Source of the DNA: Clostridium aminobutyricum
GTDB lineage: Bacteria; Bacillota; Clostridia; Peptostreptococcales; Anaerovoracaceae
Reading direction: 5' to 3'
NCBI RefSeq assembly: GCF_017255415.1
Contig: NZ_JAFJZZ010000001.1
Span: 1,054,001 to 1,118,000, forward strand
Length of the DNA stretch: 64,000 bases
The notes under the pieces are model-generated. The model saw nothing but the letters and a program-made list of their open reading frames with translations, did no database searches and was not told where the DNA came from. Within the stretch, counting starts at the first letter, position 1. Every line of letters begins with the position of its first letter. This document shows positions 25,554-35,232 of the stretch, one piece after another. Position numbers and translations under genes: made by a program.

Positions 25554-25745
25554 AAGAATAGTTCCCTCCTAATCCGCTGATTTTCCGCGTATGAATTATA
25601 ATCATAGAGGTATTATATTCTGTTTGATGGAACAAATCAAGAATTTAGCCTGTCTAAAAAAGAAAGATTATGGTTTGCTATGGTCTTTATCTGCAACTCA
25701 GATTGGCCGAAATAGCAGAAACTGTTTTAATTTCAAAGTATTTTA

Positions 25746-25831
25746 TGGTATAATGAACGCATTGATTAACGCGGCGTTGCCGCAAGGAAGCGTTCATTGA
25801 ATCACACTGCGACACGCTTGTGTGGTATAAT
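25746..25831 (+). repeat. dispersed repeat with extended -10 promoter, copy B, plus a second extended -10 box
   Basis: 25775-25831 matches the reverse complement of 2211-2268 at about 80%. It ends in TGGTATAAT, and the same 12 bases TGGTATAATGAA also occur at 25746-25757. Both read toward the penicillin-binding protein gene. The remainder of the 330-base gap after hutP holds no supported gene; a TTTCATAAA/TTTATGAAA inverted repeat lies just before the PBP start. Confidence 0.55.
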
Positions 25832-25883
25832 GAAATGAATTTTCATAAAAAATCGACTTTATACGAGTATTTATGAAAAGTCT

Positions 25884-28800
25884 ATGACTGAGTATCGTTT
25901 AAGAACAGTATACTCCGTTAATAATCTCTATTATGAGGCAGGTGATATTTTGTCAGACGAATTTAATAAGGATAGTAAAGAAAATCAGGATAAATTAAAA
26001 AAAATAGATGATTTTTTTAGCCAATTTGAAGAAAAACAAAATGATAGCCATACCGATATTGATGACTTTCTTTCCAAATTTGATGAGATGGAAAAAAAGC
26101 AACATGCTGAAAAAGAGGCTATAATTGAACAACGAAGAACCAGAATGGACAGGCTGAATGAGAAAAAATCTAAAAAAGATGATTCTCCTTTCACAAAGCT
26201 TGGTTCTGTTTTTAGTTCCAGGACTTCAAAAGAAGAAGAGGCAAACGAACAAATGGAAAACAGCAAAACTACCAAAAAGGGAAAAAAGAAACACCGCTTA
26301 AACATTAAGAAATTCTTATTGTTTTTGTTTGGTGCCTGTGTGCTTGGAGGTATTACTTTAGTTGCCTTTACTATATCTGTTATTGCAGAGGCACCAGAAG
26401 TCAACCCAGACAACATTTACACTTTATTGAACGAAAGTTCTGTATTGTATGATGATCAAGGCAACGTCATAGAAAATGTTTTTGCCTCCGGTGAAGGGGC
26501 CAGAACCAACGTTACTTATGATGAAATTCCGGATAATGTAATCAATGCATTTGTTGCACTTGAAGATAAAACATTCTGGAAACATCACGGATTCAACTTT
26601 ATCCGTATTCTAGGCGCCATTAAAGAAGGTATTTTGTCCGGTGACAATATCAGTGGAACCAGTACGATTACACAGCAATTGGCAAGAAATATTTACTTAA
26701 CGGATATTAAATCCGAGCATTCCCTGAAACGAAAAATTAAAGAAGCATATTATACGGTTTTATTAGAAAAACACCTCACAAAAAAGCAAATCATTGAAGC
26801 TTACTTAAACACGATTTATTTAGGCGGCGGTGCTTATGGTGTTCAAGCTGCTTCAGAAGCTTATTTTTCAAAAGATATAAAAGATTTAGATCTTCTTGAA
26901 AGTGCTTCATTAGCGGCTCTTCCACAGGCGCCTCATTCCTATGCACTTATCAAGAAACTGAATCCTGAAGACGTGGAAGATCCTGAAAGTGATAACATTT
27001 TACTTAAGGGGGATGTTTTTACTTATGTATTTAACGACATCTCCAAAAGCAGACGTGAATTATGCTTAAAATTCATGAAAGAACAAGAATATATTACAGA
27101 GGAACAGGAATCCGATGCATTGAAAGAGAACCTGAGAGATCACTTAAAGTCAAGTGCCGCTGCTTCTTCCGACATTTCATCGTACTTTGCAGATTATGTA
27201 CTGGATCAAGTAACGCAAAGTCTAATGGACGAGATGAATATTTCCTACGAGGAAGCAACACAGCGAGTATATAGCAGCGGACTTCAAATCCACACTACAC
27301 TGAACTCCGATATCCAGAAGATTGCGGAAAAAGAATTTTCCAATAAAAGCAACTTTCCAGGTGTAGCAAACTTAAAAAAAGATAAGAGCGGAAATGTTAT
27401 CAGCGACAGCGGTAATATCATGTTGTACAGCTATAATAATTATTTCAATGAAAACGGCAACTTTGTGCTCAATAACGACGAATATAAATTTAATAGCGAT
27501 CACAGCTTAACTTTGTATAAAGGTAAGAGATTGACTTTCTCCAATATTAAATCAAATAATAAAATGGATTACAGCATTGATTTTAAAAACATGTATACCA
27601 TTGACGATGGCATATTTTACAGCATCGGAGGCGGTGTGATCAGTATCCCTCAAGAATACAAAAGTAAGGATACAGACGGCAATTTAGTGATTTCCGCCCA
27701 ATTCTTTAAAGATAAGCCAAATGTCTTAGATTCTTCTAGTAATGGGATCACCGTGAGCAGTGACTATTATACATTGCGTCAAAAAGTTGTACAGCCGCAG
27801 TCTGCAATGGTTATTACAGATCCATATACCGGAGCCATTAAAGCAATGGTAGGCGGACGAAATACGGTTGGTAAACTACTGTTTAACCGTGCTACCAGTA
27901 CAAGACAGCCTGGTTCGTCGATCAAACCGATTTCCGTATACGGTCCGGCTCTGCAGTACTCTGTAGATTCTTTAAATAGCGGAACAACATTAAACTATAA
28001 AGATTCTTCCGGCGTATCAAAATTATTCGGAGATTACTTCACAGCAGCAAGCGTCATAGATGATACCCCGTTAACCATACAAGGGAAATTATGGCCTAAA
28101 AACTGGTATTCCGGATATAAAGGTCTTTACACCCTCCGAACTTCTGTGGAGCAGTCGGTAAATGTAAATGCCGTACGTATCTTCCAAGAACTTGGGGTAC
28201 AAAGGAGTTTAACATTTTTGAAGAAGCTCGGTGTCACCAGTGTAGTAGAATCCGGAGACTCCAATGATATGAATGCGGCAGCTCTTGCGCTTGGCGGAAT
28301 GACCCATGGTATATCTCCTCTTGAAATGTCTGCTGCCTATGGAGCCTTTGTCAATGACGGAAAATATACAGAGCCAATATCCTTTACAAAAGTGACCAAT
28401 AAAAGAGGGGAACTGCTTTTAGAAAATGATGCTAACTCCACTCAGGTAATGGATCCGGGTGTTGCCTTCATCATGAGAGATATTTTATTAGGAGTCGTAT
28501 CTCACGGACTGGGTTCCGGAGCATCGATAAGCACCCAGCCTGCAGGCGGTAAAACCGGTACGACCACTGATAACTATGATGCTTGGTTTGTGGGTTTCAC
28601 CCCACAATATTCCGCATCTGTATGGATCGGAAACGATGTAAACATCGAATTGAGCCAAGGAAGTGCGTCTGCCGCAAAACTTTGGGGTAAAATTATGGGG
28701 CAAGTCGGTGCAAGAACTCCGAAAGAAACCTATCATGGAGCACCAAGTAATGTCATAAGCGTCGGAATAGATATGAAGAGCGGTAAACTTCCGTCCGAGT

Positions 28801-29264
28801 TGAGTTATCTAGACCCGAGATCAACTGTGCGCAATGAATACTTTATTGCCGGTACGGAACCGAAAACAACCGATAATGTACACACCTATGTAACGGTATG
28901 TACTGAATCCGGTTATCTAGCTACCCCGGCATGCCACTCAACGAAAACTGTACTGGGCGTAAAACGACCTTATGGAATAAACCGAGCGGTTGGAGATTCC
29001 TCCTACGAAGTACCTCATTATTATTGTAATATTCATAACACGAATACCGGTGCTTATCCAATAGATCCAAACGCCAACGGATCTTATACTTTCGAAGGGG
29101 TACAGCCTCCTGCAACGCCAGGTGATACCGAGCAAAATCCGGATGAGAATCAAAATCCGAACGGGAACTCTGATCAAAATCATTCTGGAAACGGTAATGG
29201 GAACGACGGGAACACCGATGAAAATGGAAACAGCACGATCCCTGATTGGATTCGTGTAAATTGA
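25884..29264 (+). CDS. class A penicillin-binding protein (PBP1A-type glycosyltransferase/transpeptidase)
   Basis: The 1126-aa protein builds peptidoglycan. Order: a long charged cytoplasmic coil (about 25-135), one membrane helix (about 140-165), the GT51 glycosyltransferase domain with EDKTFWKHHG and GTSTITQQLARN (about 210-280), then the transpeptidase domain with SSIK (678-681), an SVN-type second motif and K890-T-G, ending in an Asn/Gly/Asp-rich low-complexity tail of about 45 residues. The ATG at 25884 has no clear ribosome binding site; a TTG at 25950 preceded by AGGTGA may be the true start, which would shorten the protein by 22 residues. Confidence 0.92.
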   Translation: MTEYRLRTVYSVNNLYYEAGDILSDEFNKDSKENQDKLKKIDDFFSQFEEKQNDSHTDIDDFLSKFDEMEKKQHAEKEAIIEQRRTRMDRLNEKKSKKDDSPFTKLGSVFSSRTSKEEEANEQMENSKTTKKGKKKHRLNIKKFLLFLFGACVLGGITLVAFTISVIAEAPEVNPDNIYTLLNESSVLYDDQGNVIENVFASGEGARTNVTYDEIPDNVINAFVALEDKTFWKHHGFNFIRILGAIKEGILSGDNISGTSTITQQLARNIYLTDIKSEHSLKRKIKEAYYTVLLEKHLTKKQIIEAYLNTIYLGGGAYGVQAASEAYFSKDIKDLDLLESASLAALPQAPHSYALIKKLNPEDVEDPESDNILLKGDVFTYVFNDISKSRRELCLKFMKEQEYITEEQESDALKENLRDHLKSSAAASSDISSYFADYVLDQVTQSLMDEMNISYEEATQRVYSSGLQIHTTLNSDIQKIAEKEFSNKSNFPGVANLKKDKSGNVISDSGNIMLYSYNNYFNENGNFVLNNDEYKFNSDHSLTLYKGKRLTFSNIKSNNKMDYSIDFKNMYTIDDGIFYSIGGGVISIPQEYKSKDTDGNLVISAQFFKDKPNVLDSSSNGITVSSDYYTLRQKVVQPQSAMVITDPYTGAIKAMVGGRNTVGKLLFNRATSTRQPGSSIKPISVYGPALQYSVDSLNSGTTLNYKDSSGVSKLFGDYFTAASVIDDTPLTIQGKLWPKNWYSGYKGLYTLRTSVEQSVNVNAVRIFQELGVQRSLTFLKKLGVTSVVESGDSNDMNAAALALGGMTHGISPLEMSAAYGAFVNDGKYTEPISFTKVTNKRGELLLENDANSTQVMDPGVAFIMRDILLGVVSHGLGSGASISTQPAGGKTGTTTDNYDAWFVGFTPQYSASVWIGNDVNIELSQGSASAAKLWGKIMGQVGARTPKETYHGAPSNVISVGIDMKSGKLPSELSYLDPRSTVRNEYFIAGTEPKTTDNVHTYVTVCTESGYLATPACHSTKTVLGVKRPYGINRAVGDSSYEVPHYYCNIHNTNTGAYPIDPNANGSYTFEGVQPPATPGDTEQNPDENQNPNGNSDQNHSGNGNGNDGNTDENGNSTIPDWIRVN

Positions 29265-29277
29265 TCAATTATCCAAA

Positions 29278-29316
29278 CAGGCTGTCTGATTAACCTTCAG
29301 ACAGCCTGTTTTTTTA
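29278..29316. terminator. bidirectional rho-independent terminator
   Basis: CAGGCTGTCTGA pairs with TCAGACAGCCTG (7-base loop), followed by eight T residues. It separates the convergent PBP gene and spoVAE. Confidence 0.92.
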
Positions 29317-29670
29317 TTATCGAATTGATTTTGGATTAAACAATAGTGCCACAATATATCCAAATACAATCGCTACAGTGATCCCTGCGGCGGTTGCTTT
29401 CATCCCGCCAATAACTGCTGGCAGAAATCCTTCTTTTGCTCCTTCCATTGCCCCTTTAGCAAGAGCATAACCAAAACCGGGCAAAGGAACCGTTGCTCCG
29501 TCTCCCGCCAAATCTACAAGAGGCTGATATAAATTTAATCCTTGTAATATAGCTCCTAATACCACAAAGAGTACTAAAACCCGTGGTGCTGTGAGCTTGG
29601 TGGTGTCTAATAATATCTGTCCGATTACACATATTACTCCACCTATTAAAAAACAGTATACATAGTCCAT
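29317..29670 (-). CDS. spoVAE: SpoVAE spore-germination channel protein
   Basis: A 117-aa protein with three or four membrane segments and the family core GDGATVPLPGFGYALAKGAMEGAKEGFLPA. SpoVA proteins form the channel that loads dipicolinic acid into the forespore and releases it at germination. It is the third gene of spoVAC-D-E. The frame extends to 29694, but AAAGGAT lies before the ATG at 29670 (MDYVYCFL). spoVAA, spoVAB and spoVAF are absent here, as in many Clostridia. Confidence 0.9.
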   Translation of the reverse strand: MDYVYCFLIGGVICVIGQILLDTTKLTAPRVLVLFVVLGAILQGLNLYQPLVDLAGDGATVPLPGFGYALAKGAMEGAKEGFLPAVIGGMKATAAGITVAIVFGYIVALLFNPKSIR

Positions 29671-29715
29671 AATTGCTATCCTTTCCAACTCCATTTATAT
29701 TTATAAACGAACAGA

Positions 29716-30813
29716 CTAACAGATTTCAACACATATGCCGTGAGCGATTCCCGGGATAGACTCCCCTTGGAAGGGACTGATTGTCGATAATAGTGCACCG
29801 GTGGATACCAGCAACGCTCTTTTAATCTCACCTTTTTTCATACGTTTATAAACATAACCCGTAAAAATACTTGCGGAACAGCCGCAGCCGCTTCCTCCTG
29901 CATGAACATCTTGCTCCTGTTCATACATCATTGAACCGCAGTCGTCATAACGATCAATTAAATCTTTTTGATTCAGTCCGGCATCTTTCAATAAATCTAT
30001 CGCAATCTGCTTTCCAATATTGCCTAAATCTCCACTTAAAATCAAATCATAATCCGTTATATTTCGCTTGGTATCTTCTAAGTGGTTCAACACCGTATCT
30101 ACAAAGGCAGGAGCCATAGCTGCACCCATTTGGTTTGCATCCTTTAGACCTGTGTCAATGATTTTACCTAAGGTGCCATGGGTAACGCAAATGTCTTTTT
30201 TTACATTGATAACACTTTTCGGATTCAATTCATGTCCCATAGGCCTTTCGATCAACATGGGTTCTTCTCCATAATTTTTTTCGTCAGACAGTACAAAAGC
30301 TCCTGCAGCTGTTGCCGTCCATTGTGCTGAAGGAGGTCTCTGGTTCCCATGTTCCAACGGCAATCTAAATTGACGTTCTGCTGTACAATAATGACTGGAT
30401 GCGCCGGCTATAATATTGCTTCCGTAGCCGCCATCAATAAATACGGAGCCCATTAAAAGAGATTCTGCCATCGTCGAGCATGCCCCATACAATCCAATAA
30501 AAGGAATCTGTAAATCTCTGGCCATAAAGGCAGAAGACATCAACTGATTAAGTAAATCTCCGCTTAGTATGGAATCAATCTGTGTTTTTTCTTTTCCGGA
30601 TTTGTTTAAAGCTGTGACGATTGCTTCTTTCAACATCTTACTTTCGGATTTTTCCCATGTTTTTTCGCCAAAAGTATCGTCTTCCAATATCCTATCAAAC
30701 CAAGTGTTCATTGGGCCTTGCCCCTCTTTTACCCCAACGATAGAGCATGCACTGATAATTTTCGGCTTATTATTAAACACTAATGTTTGCTTTCCTATTT
30801 TATTTTTAGTCAC
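29716..30813 (-). CDS. spoVAD: SpoVAD dipicolinic-acid-binding protein
   Basis: A 365-aa thiolase-like protein. Features seen are GACSTMAESLLMG, the SSHYCTAERQFRLPLE segment and AGGSGCGCSASIFTGY near the end, all typical of SpoVAD, which binds dipicolinic acid on the inner membrane. The frame is open to a TTG at 30843; I choose the GTG at 30813, because GGTGA lies 5 bases before it and the protein then begins MTKNKIGKQTLVF, aligning with the known family N terminus. It starts 5 bases after the spoVAC stop. Confidence 0.9.
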   Translation of the reverse strand: MTKNKIGKQTLVFNNKPKIISACSIVGVKEGQGPMNTWFDRILEDDTFGEKTWEKSESKMLKEAIVTALNKSGKEKTQIDSILSGDLLNQLMSSAFMARDLQIPFIGLYGACSTMAESLLMGSVFIDGGYGSNIIAGASSHYCTAERQFRLPLEHGNQRPPSAQWTATAAGAFVLSDEKNYGEEPMLIERPMGHELNPKSVINVKKDICVTHGTLGKIIDTGLKDANQMGAAMAPAFVDTVLNHLEDTKRNITDYDLILSGDLGNIGKQIAIDLLKDAGLNQKDLIDRYDDCGSMMYEQEQDVHAGGSGCGCSASIFTGYVYKRMKKGEIKRALLVSTGALLSTISPFQGESIPGIAHGICVEIC

Positions 30814-30818
30814 TATGC

Positions 30819-31286
30819 TCACCAAGCCTTTCCTATTAACCAATATATAATTCCGATGATCGTAGCCGTCGTAGTACCCAGAACCAAAACAGGACCAGCC
30901 AGCGAAAATAGCTTCGCACCTGCACCCAGCACGATACCTTCCTTTTTATATTCTATTGCCGGGGCTACCATAGAATTGGCAAAGCCTGTAATCGGTACAA
31001 TTACTCCTGCACCTGCAAACTTTGCAATCGTATCAAAAAAACCAAGCCCCGTTAACAACTGAGCGGTGCATATCAATATCATGGTTACATATGTTTTAGC
31101 TGTCTCTTCTTTGATTCCATCAGCTATTAATCCATTTTGAATAGCCAAAGCAATGGTACAAACCAGACCACCTACAATAAAGGCTTTCAAACAGTTTGAA
31201 AAATATTTAGGTTTTGGCGTAAATTGATCCGCATATTTTTCATAAGCTTTAGCAACTTTTTTCTTTTGTTCTTCTTTTGTATCCAC
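30819..31286 (-). CDS. spoVAC: SpoVAC spore membrane channel protein
   Basis: A 155-aa protein with about four membrane segments and the family sequence GAGVIVPITGFANSMVAPAIEYKKEG. SpoVAC is the mechanosensitive channel-like part of the SpoVA complex. The GTG at 31286 (AAGGAAG 8 bases upstream) is preferred over a TTG at 31322. It is the first gene of the spoVA operon, which should be expressed in the forespore under SigG. Confidence 0.9.
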   Translation of the reverse strand: MDTKEEQKKKVAKAYEKYADQFTPKPKYFSNCLKAFIVGGLVCTIALAIQNGLIADGIKEETAKTYVTMILICTAQLLTGLGFFDTIAKFAGAGVIVPITGFANSMVAPAIEYKKEGIVLGAGAKLFSLAGPVLVLGTTTATIIGIIYWLIGKAW

Positions 31287-31347
31287 TCGCAAAACTTCCT
31301 TTCTTAATTTCTTTTTACCCAAAATCTATTATTTCCAAGAATACAAA

Positions 31348-31378
31348 TAATACACAATGCAAAAATAGGCATGATACA
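31348..31378 (-). promoter_or_regulatory. weak forespore-type (SigF/SigG-like) promoter candidate for spoVA
   Basis: Minus-strand TGTATC (31378-31373), 18 bases, then TGTATTA (31354-31348). This is near the SigG pattern TGHATR-N18-CATWHTA but with three mismatches. Confidence 0.25.
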
Positions 31379-31406
31379 AAAAGAAGTCTTTTTGCGTAAT
31401 ATTTAC

Positions 31407-31435
31407 TTGAAACTGAATTTTTTCGAGCTTAAAAT
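31407..31435 (+). promoter_or_regulatory. predicted sigma-A promoter of maf
   Basis: TTGAAA, 17 bases, TAAAAT, about 60 bases before the maf ATG. Confidence 0.5.
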
Positions 31436-31495
31436 AGAAAAGTGACTATAATACATGTAAAAAACAACAATCTAACGTAAGGAGAACTATCATTT

Positions 31496-32122
31496 ATGAA
31501 TTTAAATCAAATTATATTGGCTTCCTCTTCTCCTCGAAGAATTGCAATGATGCGCCAAAACGGAATTGAACCCATCATCGTGCCCGCCGATGTGGATGAA
31601 ACGATACCTGAAGGCTTGAGTATGGAAGAAGCAGTGATGTATCTCGCTCTTAAGAAAGCCTTATTCGTAGAAGAAAAGTGTTTTGGCTCTTCTATTGAAA
31701 ATAAAATATCAGGCACAGCCGTCGTCAACGGCACTTTACTGGAAAATCCATTGATTATCGCTGCTGACACCGTGGTTTTTAGAAATAGCATTATTGGAAA
31801 GCCAAAAGATCGAGAAGATGCTTTTAACATTTTACTTGATCTTAAAGGGAAATCCCATGATGTCGCGACAGGAGTAGCTATCATAAGAGCAGGAATGCCT
31901 GTTAGAAAGGTTTTTTATGAAGTTACCAAGGTATACGTCAAAGACTTCTCTTTAGAAGAATTAAATGCCTATTTAGATACGGATGAGCCTTATGATAAAG
32001 CCGGTGCTTATGCTATTCAGGGAGTTTTCAATCAACATATTGATCGCATTGAAGGCGATTTAAACAATGTTATCGGATTCCCTTGGGATCGCATACAAAG
32101 AGAACTCGTTAATCTAAAATAA
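31496..32122 (+). CDS. maf: Maf-family nucleoside triphosphate pyrophosphatase
   Basis: The 208-aa protein has the Maf motifs: ASSSPRR near the N terminus, AADTVV in the centre and GKPKDREDA after it. Maf proteins hydrolyse dTTP/UTP or modified nucleotides and are linked to septum control. A 15-20 residue insertion (around SSIENKISGTAVVNGTLLENP) sits before the AADTVV motif and makes this member slightly longer than usual. AAGGAGA precedes the ATG. It faces away from spoVA and is probably monocistronic or linked to the hydrolase 100 bases on. Confidence 0.9.
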   Translation: MNLNQIILASSSPRRIAMMRQNGIEPIIVPADVDETIPEGLSMEEAVMYLALKKALFVEEKCFGSSIENKISGTAVVNGTLLENPLIIAADTVVFRNSIIGKPKDREDAFNILLDLKGKSHDVATGVAIIRAGMPVRKVFYEVTKVYVKDFSLEELNAYLDTDEPYDKAGAYAIQGVFNQHIDRIEGDLNNVIGFPWDRIQRELVNLK

Positions 32123-32227
32123 AAATGATATTTCTGATAGATTTTTACTAGTTCAAGATCAGCAAAGGAATTACTCGAGTGCCCTTTCAATAGTTTTATA
32201 AAGTTCCTATAATTTGAGGTGATTTTA

Positions 32228-33076
32228 TTGAATGAAATAGAAAACAAGAAGAAAAAACTTTATCCGCGGCCAGGAAGCTTGGACATGATTGAAAAATACA
32301 TTCCCCACCTTGACTGTGAGCTTCACTACTGGTACCACAAGGGGAACCGTAACAGCTATGTGTTCCTTCTGCATGGGGCGGGATGCGACCATCGTATGTT
32401 CGATCATCAACTGCCTTTATTTGATGGGAACCATCACATTATCGTGTGGGATGCCCGTGGGCACGGGCGCTCGACCTTAAAGATGGGAAAGCCGTTTCTG
32501 TTTGACGAAATGCTGAGTGACTTACTCAAGTTGTACGAGGTGCACGGCATCGAGCAGGCGATTTTAATCGGGCAATCCATGGGCGGCAATCTGGCACAAG
32601 AACTTGCACACCGCCATCCGGAAAAAGTGGAAAAGTTAGTGCTGATTGACTGCACACGCAACACAGGCTGTCTAACATGGACTGAGCATATGATACTGAA
32701 ATTCACTCGCCTGATATTCGGGCTATATCCATGGAAGACACTGATTCGTCTAAGTGCGGATGCCTGCGGCACGGCCATGAGTACGCGTGAATATGTACGT
32801 GAGTGCTTTGGGCGCATGGAGAAACGTACCTTCGTGGACGTGATGATGTCACTGATGACGTGTTTGCACGAGGATCCCAGCTTTCGCTTCAGCGTGCCTG
32901 TACTGCTGTTGTGCGGAAGTGAGGACAAATCGGGAAATATACGTAAAATAGTACAATCGTGGGCCGAAAGTGAGCCACACTGTGATATGTATTTCATCGA
33001 CGGTGCGGGTCATAATGCCAATCAGGACAGGCCGGACCTTGTAAATAAATATATCAAGAAGTTTATTGAAATATAG
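32228..33076 (+). CDS. alpha/beta-fold hydrolase, compositionally foreign
   Basis: A 282-aa soluble hydrolase with oxyanion-hole HGAG, nucleophile elbow GQSMGG, acid CGSED and catalytic histidine GAGHNANQDRP. The substrate is unknown. Its GC content and codon use (many CTG, CGC, GTG) are clearly richer than the genes around it, suggesting acquisition by transfer. The TTG at 32228 lies 5 bases after GAGGTGA and is preferred; a GTG at 32219 overlaps that site. The same frame stays open after the stop codon (see 33077-33190). Confidence 0.75.
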   Translation: MNEIENKKKKLYPRPGSLDMIEKYIPHLDCELHYWYHKGNRNSYVFLLHGAGCDHRMFDHQLPLFDGNHHIIVWDARGHGRSTLKMGKPFLFDEMLSDLLKLYEVHGIEQAILIGQSMGGNLAQELAHRHPEKVEKLVLIDCTRNTGCLTWTEHMILKFTRLIFGLYPWKTLIRLSADACGTAMSTREYVRECFGRMEKRTFVDVMMSLMTCLHEDPSFRFSVPVLLLCGSEDKSGNIRKIVQSWAESEPHCDMYFIDGAGHNANQDRPDLVNKYIKKFIEI

Positions 33077-33190
33077 AAATTTATTGAAGAAGGTAAACGT
33101 TGCGGAATTTTCATGCCAGAGGCATCCGAGGCTGCCATTGAAATATACATTGATATGATTCAAACCTATTTGTTCCATAATAAAGAGCAA
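33077..33190 (+). other. in-frame open tail after the hydrolase stop codon, possible gene remnant
   Basis: The frame of the hydrolase continues past its TAG for about 38 codons before the terminator (KFIEEGKRCGIF... then MPEASEAAIEIYIDMIQTYL). The stop is flanked by a near-duplicate AAGTTTATTGAA / AAATTTATTGAA, as if a short duplication had introduced it. There is no ribosome binding site for a separate gene. Confidence 0.3.
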
Positions 33191-33200
33191 TACTCAACAA

Positions 33201-33231
33201 AAAACCTTGCAGAGTTTTCTGCAAGGTTTTT
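33201..33231. terminator. bidirectional rho-independent terminator
   Basis: AAAACCTTGCAGA pairs with TCTGCAAGGTTTT around GTTT, with T runs on both strands. It separates the hydrolase and etfA. Confidence 0.9.
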
Positions 33232-33254
33232 AATTATTGGATTTTTATATTTTA

Positions 33255-34364
33255 TTATAATTTGTTTGCTGCATCGAAAAGCTTTTCAGCATTTTCCCAT
33301 TCTTCGACGATCTGAGGAACGATCTTATAAAGATCTCCAACGATACCGTAGTCAGCTACTTCAAAGATTGGAGCATCCGGATCCTTGTTGATTGCAACAA
33401 TGATGTCAGAAGTCTGCATACCAGCTAAGTGCTGAATAGCTCCGGAGATACCGCAAGCAAAGTAAATCTTAGGCTTTACAGTAGTACCGGTCTGTCCAAC
33501 TTGGTGAGAGTGATCAATCCAACCAGCGTCAACAGCAGCTCTGGAAGAACCAACAACACCGCCAACCTTATCAGCAAAGTTCTTGATTAGAGAGAAACCG
33601 GAAGAATCTCCAAGTCCTCTACCGCCAGAACAGATAATCTCAGCATCCGTTAAGGAAACCAGTTCTTTTGCAGATTTTACGATTTCTACAACCTTTGTTC
33701 TGATATCAGAATCAGAAATGGAAGATGCTACTTTAATTAATTCGCCTTTAGCTCCTTCAACCTTTTCTCTCTTCTGCATTACGCCAGGTCTTACAGTTGA
33801 CATCTGAGGTCTAGTCTTAGGGCAAACGATGGTAGCCATCAGGTTACCGCCGAAAGCAGGTCTTGTCTGCTTCAGGCCTTTGTTTCCATCTTCAGGATCA
33901 AGTCCTGCTGTATTTGCAGTCGTATTTAATTCTAGGTAATTTTTGTAGTTACCAGTGTTGATGTCCAGTCTTGTACAGTCCGCAGTCAAACCGGTATCTA
34001 ATCTTGCAGCAACTCTTGGAGCAAGGTCACGTCCGATGTGTGTTGCACCAAAAATCACGATTTCTGGCTTATACTCATTGATTGCATCTGTTAAAACTTT
34101 TGCATATCCATCTGTTGTAAAGTTCTCAAGTAAAGGATCTTCAATTAGATAAACTTGATCTGCGCCATAAGCATATAGCTCATCAACCAAATGATCTACT
34201 TTATTTCCGATAAGAACTGCACAAACCTTTGTTGTATCACTAATTTCTCTAGATAGACGATAGCCTTCTCCAACAAGTTCTAAAGCAACATTCATTAGCT
34301 TGCCAGCTCTCTGTTCTGCATATACCCATACGTTTTTGTAATCTGAAAATTCTATATTAGACAT
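33255..34364 (-). CDS. etfA: electron transfer flavoprotein alpha subunit
   Basis: A 369-aa protein with an N-terminal ETF domain and the C-terminal FAD domain [14 protein letters not shown]...[12 protein letters not shown]...[11 protein letters not shown]...[15 protein letters not shown]. EtfA with EtfB and Bcd forms the complex that couples crotonyl-CoA reduction by NADH to ferredoxin reduction. It is the last gene of bcd-etfB-etfA, 15 bases from etfB, with AAAGGAGGGG before the ATG. Confidence 0.93.
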   Translation of the reverse strand: MSNIEFSDYKNVWVYAEQRAGKLMNVALELVGEGYRLSREISDTTKVCAVLIGNKVDHLVDELYAYGADQVYLIEDPLLENFTTDGYAKVLTDAINEYKPEIVIFGATHIGRDLAPRVAARLDTGLTADCTRLDINTGNYKNYLELNTTANTAGLDPEDGNKGLKQTRPAFGGNLMATIVCPKTRPQMSTVRPGVMQKREKVEGAKGELIKVASSISDSDIRTKVVEIVKSAKELVSLTDAEIICSGGRGLGDSSGFSLIKNFADKVGGVVGSSRAAVDAGWIDHSHQVGQTGTTVKPKIYFACGISGAIQHLAGMQTSDIIVAINKDPDAPIFEVADYGIVGDLYKIVPQIVEEWENAEKLFDAANKL

Positions 34365-34379
34365 GATTCATCCCCTCCT

Positions 34380-35168
34380 TTAAATAATGTGCTTGGCTTT
34401 TAAAGCCGTCAGGAGATTTACTGCCAATTCTTTTTCTGTATCCCCTGCAACAAACGAACCTTTGCCTTTTGGCTTCGGTGTAAATGATCTGAATACATTG
34501 GTCGGTGATGCTTTTAATCCTACAATTGTAAGATCTACACCGATATCTGCTGCGGACCATATTTTTACATCTGCCTGCATTGCTTTATAAATTCCGCTGA
34601 TTGACATATATCTAGGTTTGTTCAATTCTTTGATAGCCGTCAAAACACAAGGCATCTTAAGTTTTAGAACTTCATAACCATCTTCTAAAGCTCTGTGTAC
34701 TGTAATTTCGTCGCCGTCAATTGCGAATTCTTTTACATAAGTTACCTGTGCTACGTCTAATTTTTCTGCGATCTGAGGACCTACCTGTGCAGTATCTCCG
34801 TCGATTGCCTGTCTTCCTGCAAAGATAATATCAAATTCACCGATTTTCTTGATTCCTGCAACCAAAGCATTAGAGGTTGCCCAAGTATCGGAACCGCCAA
34901 GAGCTCTGTCAGAAAGAAGGATTGCATCATCAGCACCCATAGCAAGGCATTCTCTCAGCATTTCAGTTGCCTGAGGAGGTCCCATTGTTAATACGGTAAC
35001 CGTTGCATCAGGATTTTGATCTTTCAATTTTAGAGCTTCTTCCAGCGCATTTGCATCATCAGGATTTAGAATGCTTTGTACACCATCTCTGATAAGCGTA
35101 CCTGTTTCTGGATTTATTTTAATTTCGTTAGTATTCGGTACTTGCTTTACGCATACTATTATTTTCAT
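34380..35168 (-). CDS. etfB: electron transfer flavoprotein beta subunit
   Basis: The 262-aa protein opens with MKIIVCVKQVPNT and has the nucleotide-binding segment AGRQAIDGDTAQVGPQIAEKL that in electron-bifurcating ETFs holds the second FAD; non-bifurcating ETFs bind AMP there. The context with Bcd suggests the bifurcating type, but this is inferred. Its C-terminal FRSFTPKPKGKG arm is the usual EtfA contact. Confidence 0.93.
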   Translation of the reverse strand: MKIIVCVKQVPNTNEIKINPETGTLIRDGVQSILNPDDANALEEALKLKDQNPDATVTVLTMGPPQATEMLRECLAMGADDAILLSDRALGGSDTWATSNALVAGIKKIGEFDIIFAGRQAIDGDTAQVGPQIAEKLDVAQVTYVKEFAIDGDEITVHRALEDGYEVLKLKMPCVLTAIKELNKPRYMSISGIYKAMQADVKIWSAADIGVDLTIVGLKASPTNVFRSFTPKPKGKGSFVAGDTEKELAVNLLTALKAKHII

Positions 35169-35232
35169 TAAATTACTCCTCCCATTTAGTAGTTTTTATT
35201 CTACAATTATGCTGTTCAATTATCTTTCAAGC

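Noticed and set aside
25591-25800. Small plus-strand gene before the PBP gene
   Set aside because: It overlaps the promoter-carrying repeat and lacks a ribosome binding site.
33113-33391. 92-aa plus-strand gene after the hydrolase
   Set aside because: It runs through the terminator and into etfA antisense; only its first part, in frame with the hydrolase, is of interest.
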